The translations under genes and the position numbers were made by a program. A DNA stretch of 64,000 nt, from positions 51,463 to 115,462 of the forward strand of contig DAHXUN010000010.1 of NCBI GenBank assembly GCA_027386095.1, in the 5' to 3' direction. The first letter of the stretch is position 1. Each line of letters begins with the position of its first letter. Under the pieces are notes generated by a model. The model searched no databases. It saw only the letters and a list, made by a program, of their open reading frames with translations, and was not told the origin of the DNA. The stretch is from Nitrososphaerota archaeon (lineage in GTDB: Archaea; Thermoproteota; Nitrososphaeria; Nitrososphaerales; UBA183). Shown one piece after another: positions 61,196 through 64,000 of this stretch.

Positions 61196-61303
61196 GGGCC
61201 CGTAGCTTAGTTCCAGAAATGGAGAGAACTCAGGTAGAGCATCGGGCTTTTAACCCGAGGGTCAGCCGACGCCCCTAAACGGGTTCGATTCCCGTCGGGC
61301 CCG
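61196..61303 (+). tRNA. tRNA-Lys (anticodon TTT) with two non-canonical introns
   Basis: Acceptor arms GGGCCCG (61196-61202) and CGGGCCC (61296-61302) pair perfectly, with discriminator G at 61303 and no encoded CCA. Anticodon arm TCGGG-CTTTTAA-CCCGA and T-arm ACGGG-TTCGATT-CCCGT are standard. The D-loop holds about 18 extra bases (about 61213-61230), containing a TCCA-GAAA-TGGA hairpin, and the variable loop about 15 extra bases (about 61266-61280). Removal of both gives a 75-nt tRNA. The insertion points fit small archaeal introns at non-canonical positions. Confidence 0.88.
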
Positions 61304-61307
61304 CACT

Positions 61308-61328
61308 CACCCGGGTTCGATACCGGAC
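61308..61328 (+). repeat. T-arm-like repeat downstream of tRNA-Lys
   Basis: CCCGGGTTCGATACCGG (within 61308-61328) resembles the tRNA T-arm ACGGGTTCGATTCCCGT about 28-30 bases earlier. Could be a leftover of recombination at the tRNA attachment site. Confidence 0.35.
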
Positions 61329-61356
61329 GTTAAATGGGGCTGGCGCCTCGGGAGGC

Positions 61357-62691
61357 GTGCCCCAAGGACAGAGAAAAAGAGGCGTGTCCAAGTACTCCCA
61401 CCTCCTAGAGGAGGACAGCGCATTCAGGGCCTGGTACCGCAACGTCCTGCGGGGTTCACTCAACACCGCCGCGGGATACCTCCTCCATTTGGGAAGGGTC
61501 TGCGATGAGGTCGCCCGTGTCTCCCCGGCCCAGATCGCTGCGATGAACAAGGCCGAGCTGATGACCTTCGTCTCGAACGTCATCTCTGACCTCGAGGAGG
61601 CAGGGGTCGGCGGGGTCACGATCACCTCCTACGTCAAGGCGATCAAGTCCTGGGCGCGGTTCAACGGGAACAGGCTGGACGAGAAGGTGAACATCCCGGA
61701 GGCCGAAGCGAGGTACGCGGACGAGGTGGTCCCCAGGCCGGACGAGGTCCAGTCCCTGTTCGACCACACCCCTCTGAGGATTAAGGTGGCGGCTTCGCTG
61801 ATGGCGTTCGGCGGCCTCCGCCCTGCGACCCTCGCGAGCCCCGACGGGAACGACGGCCTGAAGGTGGGGGACCTCCCCGAGATGGAGATCAAGGACGGAC
61901 GGGTCGCCTTCGCCAAGGTGCCGTCGCTCGTCGTCGTGAGGAAGAAGATATCCAAGATACGCAAACCCTTCCTGACCTTCATCCCAGCCCAGGCCTGCGA
62001 CTACATCCACCAGTACCTGGAGGACAGGATCAGGCTCGGGGAGGAGGTCACATCGGCCTCGGCCATCGTGAGCGTGAGCGAGTACAACCACTGGACCGAG
62101 AAGAGCGGGGACTGCAGGTTCAAGAAGCCCTACGGCCGTCACCTCACGACGGCCAAGCTGAGGGAGGTGGTCAGGTCCGCCATCAGGGAGTCGGGCTTCG
62201 GGTGGAGGCCCTACGTCCTGAGGAGGTACTTCGACACCCGGCTGATGCTGGGGGAGGCGGACGGCCTCCTCATCAGGGACTGGAGGACCTTCTGGATGGG
62301 GCACGCGGGGAACATCGAGTTCGTCTACACCCTGAGGAAGGGGCTGGACGAGGAGACGATAGAGAAGATGCGGGGGGCGTACCTGAAGGCTGCGAACCGG
62401 TACCTCTGCACTTCAGAGGCCTCCAGGGAGGAGGACATGGTGACCAAGATCAGGAAGCAGCTCCTGCTGACCGTGCTCACGCCCGAGGAAGTGGAGAAGC
62501 TTCACGTCGACGAGAAGACAGACGAGGAAGTGATCGGACTGCTTCGACAGAGGCTGATGGAGGTGACCTTCAACCAGGGGCTGAAGCAGAAGGTGGTCCA
62601 GGCATCGGAGGTGGAGGGGTGGATGGCCAAGGGGTGGACCTGGAAGGGGAACCTGGGGGACGGAAGAGCCATCCTTGAACCGTCCGGCTAG
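61357..62691 (+). CDS. Tyrosine recombinase/integrase, archaeal type
   Basis: A 444-residue protein. N-terminal SAM-like domain (residues 30-110), then catalytic residues: Arg in F-G-G-L-R-P-A-T, Arg in P-Y-V-L-R-R-Y-F-D, His in W-M-G-H-A-G, and the Tyr in I-E-F-V-Y-T-L-R. GTG 61357 is about 24 bases after GTTAAATG. The location 54 bases from the 3' end of a tRNA gene is standard for integrases that use the tRNA as attachment site. Confidence 0.82.
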   Translation: MPQGQRKRGVSKYSHLLEEDSAFRAWYRNVLRGSLNTAAGYLLHLGRVCDEVARVSPAQIAAMNKAELMTFVSNVISDLEEAGVGGVTITSYVKAIKSWARFNGNRLDEKVNIPEAEARYADEVVPRPDEVQSLFDHTPLRIKVAASLMAFGGLRPATLASPDGNDGLKVGDLPEMEIKDGRVAFAKVPSLVVVRKKISKIRKPFLTFIPAQACDYIHQYLEDRIRLGEEVTSASAIVSVSEYNHWTEKSGDCRFKKPYGRHLTTAKLREVVRSAIRESGFGWRPYVLRRYFDTRLMLGEADGLLIRDWRTFWMGHAGNIEFVYTLRKGLDEETIEKMRGAYLKAANRYLCTSEASREEDMVTKIRKQLLLTVLTPEEVEKLHVDEKTDEEVIGLLRQRLMEVTFNQGLKQKVVQASEVEGWMAKGWTWKGNLGDGRAILEPSG

Positions 62692-62855
62692 ACGGCGCGG
62701 GCCAGGCGGAGCCAGATGCGGGCGTTCGCAAGGAACTCATCGACCCCAATCTTGTCGGGCTGCGAGAGGATGTCGTCGCGGAGCGGCCCGCGCGGAAGAA
62801 TCTGGAGGGCGAACCTCTTCAGCCCGGCAAGGTCCACGGTCGAGCCGGGATTCAT
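62688..62855 (-). CDS. Small hypothetical protein
   Basis: A 55-residue protein from ATG 62855, about 25 bases after a TTAAAAG box on the minus strand. Helical: L-A-G-L-K-R-F-A-L-Q-I-L, D-E-F-L-A-N-A-R-I-W-L-R-L-A-R-A-V. Overlaps the convergent integrase stop by four bases. Good codon bias supports a real gene. Unknown function; part of the putative integrated element. Confidence 0.6.
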   Translation of the reverse strand: MNPGSTVDLAGLKRFALQILPRGPLRDDILSQPDKIGVDEFLANARIWLRLARAV

Positions 62856-62977
62856 GCATTCGTAGGCTCTTGCCTCTTTTAACAGAGGAGGAGCGCTGGA
62901 CCCAAGTCTCTATGAGCTTCGGGATGTCCTTCGGCATTCTTTCTGTTGCGGAATTCGGATTCTCCGGTCCCTCATCA

Positions 62978-63298
62978 TCAACCTAAGGTCGCTTGCATAC
63001 CTCGGGATGAATCTGGTGTTTCCACACCGAGTCTCTTGAGCTCACCTCGAAGGCGGCTAATCATCCTCTGCTGGGCGAGTAAGAGGGCCATAAAGAATGG
63101 GTCGGTGGTGAAAGTCTTACCAGACTTTTCGACCGCTTCTCGGAAATCGTCCCTGACCTCTTTGACCATGGCGTGCCAGAGCTCCAAATCATCCTTCCTA
63201 AGAGCCCAGGGGAATCCCTTCCAAGACTCGATCTCTTCACCCAGCGGGCTTGGTTCGCCCATCAGATACAGCCTCGCTCGGATTTTCGAGTCTTGCAT
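62978..63298 (-). CDS. Hypothetical protein, maybe C-terminal part of a frameshifted gene
   Basis: A 106-residue frame from ATG 63298 (M-Q-D-S-K-I-R...), helical (W-H-A-M-V-K-E-V-R-D-D-F-R-E-A, M-A-L-L-L-A-Q-Q-R-M). It overlaps the next upstream frame by 62 bases, and the two together look like one protein broken by a frameshift. No family known. Confidence 0.5.
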   Translation of the reverse strand: MQDSKIRARLYLMGEPSPLGEEIESWKGFPWALRKDDLELWHAMVKEVRDDFREAVEKSGKTFTTDPFFMALLLAQQRMISRLRGELKRLGVETPDSSRGMQATLG

Positions 63299-63419
63299 CA
63301 AGACCGAGGAGCCACTTGGAGTACGCGTGCACCCGCTCGACGAAGTTATCGTCCGCCATGTCTGGCATCCTCGATCTCGTCGCGTTCTTAACCTCGGCCA
63401 GGTTTCGGGCTTCCGCCAT
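63237..63419 (-). CDS. Hypothetical protein, maybe N-terminal part of the same frameshifted gene
   Basis: A 60-residue frame from ATG 63419 (M-A-E-A-R-N-L-A-E-V-K...), helical and charged, including V-E-R-V-H-A-Y-S-K-W-L-L. The coding-like part ends near 63280, where coding character switches to the other frame. Likely a single gene with 62978-63298, or two overlapping genes. Confidence 0.45.
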   Translation of the reverse strand: MAEARNLAEVKNATRSRMPDMADDNFVERVHAYSKWLLGLDARLENPSEAVSDGRTKPAG

Positions 63420-63562
63420 CCGGAGAGGCTAAGGTGAAAGTGAATGTGTTCGAGCCTACCCTGCGGTCTTGTCACAATTTCAGATTCCCCTCTCCCCCGT
63501 TTGGAAAATGGCTCCGCGGCATCTGAGGTTAAATGCGAAATCAGAAGGCTCATATCAGAAGA

Positions 63563-64000
63563 ATGGTCTCAATCGAAGTTCCTGACGAGAAGACGGGCAT
63601 ACCGAAGCTCAAGCGGATGAACAAGATGCTCGACGCCGTCTACAGGACGGTGATGCAGAAGGGGACGGACTACGACACCCTTCCGGGGTCTTCGAAACCT
63701 ATCCTCCTGAAGCCTGGTGCCGAGCTTCTCGCACGGCACTTCGACCTCGTCGCGGACACGAAGATCTTGAACGGGGTAGAGAAAATGGAACAGGATGTCC
63801 CCTACTTCCAGTACGACGCGGAGTGCAGGCTCTTCAACTCAAGGGGGACGTTCGTAGGAAACGGGGTGGGGTCATGCAACACCGCAGAGCCGCAGTACGC
63901 TCACATGTGGGTCTTCCTCGAAGACCTGCCGAAGACTATCAAGAACCCCGAGGAGCTTGAGACACGAGACATCGGGAGGGTCAAGCAGTTCAGGGTGCCT
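63563..64000 (+). CDS. Phage/plasmid-type protein (partial, runs off the window)
   Basis: At least 146 residues from ATG 63563. Visible: L-P-G-S-S-K-P-I-L-L-K-P-G-A-E-L-L-A-R-H, then G-N-G-V-G-S-C-N-T-A-E-P-Q-Y-A. The K-P-x-L-L-K-P-G-A-E segment recurs in conserved hypothetical proteins of phages and plasmids. Function unknown. Supports a mobile element right of the tRNA-Lys. Confidence 0.6.
   Translation, partial: MVSIEVPDEKTGIPKLKRMNKMLDAVYRTVMQKGTDYDTLPGSSKPILLKPGAELLARHFDLVADTKILNGVEKMEQDVPYFQYDAECRLFNSRGTFVGNGVGSCNTAEPQYAHMWVFLEDLPKTIKNPEELETRDIGRVKQFRVP

Noticed and set aside
1..64000. CRISPR arrays or rRNA genes
   Set aside because: No regularly spaced repeats with unique spacers and no rRNA-like sequence were seen; the only periodic array is the three-copy operator at 35062-35096.

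Overview
The window reads as a chromosomal segment of a high-GC archaeon of the TACK group, most likely a member of the Thaumarchaeota/Nitrososphaeria. Support comes from archaeal information-processing genes (EF-2, thermosome, prefoldin beta, exosome Rrp4/Rrp41/Rrp42, SBDS, L37Ae, KEOPS Pcc1, proteasome alpha), an ESCRT-III-like CdvB, two geranylgeranyl-reductase flavoproteins for archaeal lipids, and F420-linked enzymes. No ammonia-oxidation genes are visible, so a non-ammonia-oxidising lineage is possible (inference). Many genes have a TATA-like box 24-31 bases before the start codon, which points to leaderless transcripts. I used this spacing to choose several starts, including unusual TTG ones.

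Layout. 1-3.2 kb: AlaX fragment, geranylgeranyl reductase, then citrate synthase with an extra N-terminal ribbon-helix-helix segment, followed by a CBS protein. 3.7-7.5 kb: nuoA-nuoB-nuoC-nuoD, with nuoB interrupted by a 409-residue intein placed exactly before a cluster N2 cysteine. 7.6-17.7 kb: transporter, MscL, CdvB, TrmB regulator with a divergent geranylgeranyl reductase, F420/PPOX protein, TetR, thermosome, pterin dehydratase and small unknowns. 17.8-21.4 kb: long NurA-like nuclease with HerA-like ATPase. 21.4-34.1 kb: two MFS exporters, HxlR regulator, cytosolic HtrA-type protease, sugar nucleotidyltransferase, ABC exporter, arginase-like enzyme, ADP-forming acyl-CoA synthetase. 34.2-38.4 kb: a winged-helix regulator with a conspicuous set of ACAASTTGT repeats, next to an operon of a degenerate-ATPase-like protein, a RadB-like recombinase and a membrane protein. 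39-44 kb: EF-2 and M1 aminopeptidase.

44.7-50.3 kb holds a flavin-centred locus. A minus-strand operon carries an ECF transporter (S component, two ATPases, T component), an XPF-family nuclease and F420-dependent NADP reductase. It is divergent from an RbkR-type riboflavin kinase/regulator, and a second stand-alone riboflavin kinase follows. A perfect palindrome lies in the shared promoter. 50.4-58 kb is the classic archaeal exosome/ribosome/proteasome cluster on the minus strand, then a glutamine-amidotransferase and a JAMM protease. 58-61.2 kb: small conserved proteins, isochorismatase family, DoxX, endonuclease IV.

At 61.2 kb a tRNA-Lys gene with two short non-canonical introns is followed directly by a tyrosine recombinase and phage-like genes. 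This looks like the first 2.8 kb of an integrated element that runs off the right edge.

The most unusual items are the citrate synthase fused to a DNA-binding domain with a palindrome at its own promoter, the NuoB intein at an Fe-S ligand, and the 13-bp-spaced operator array at 35.06 kb.
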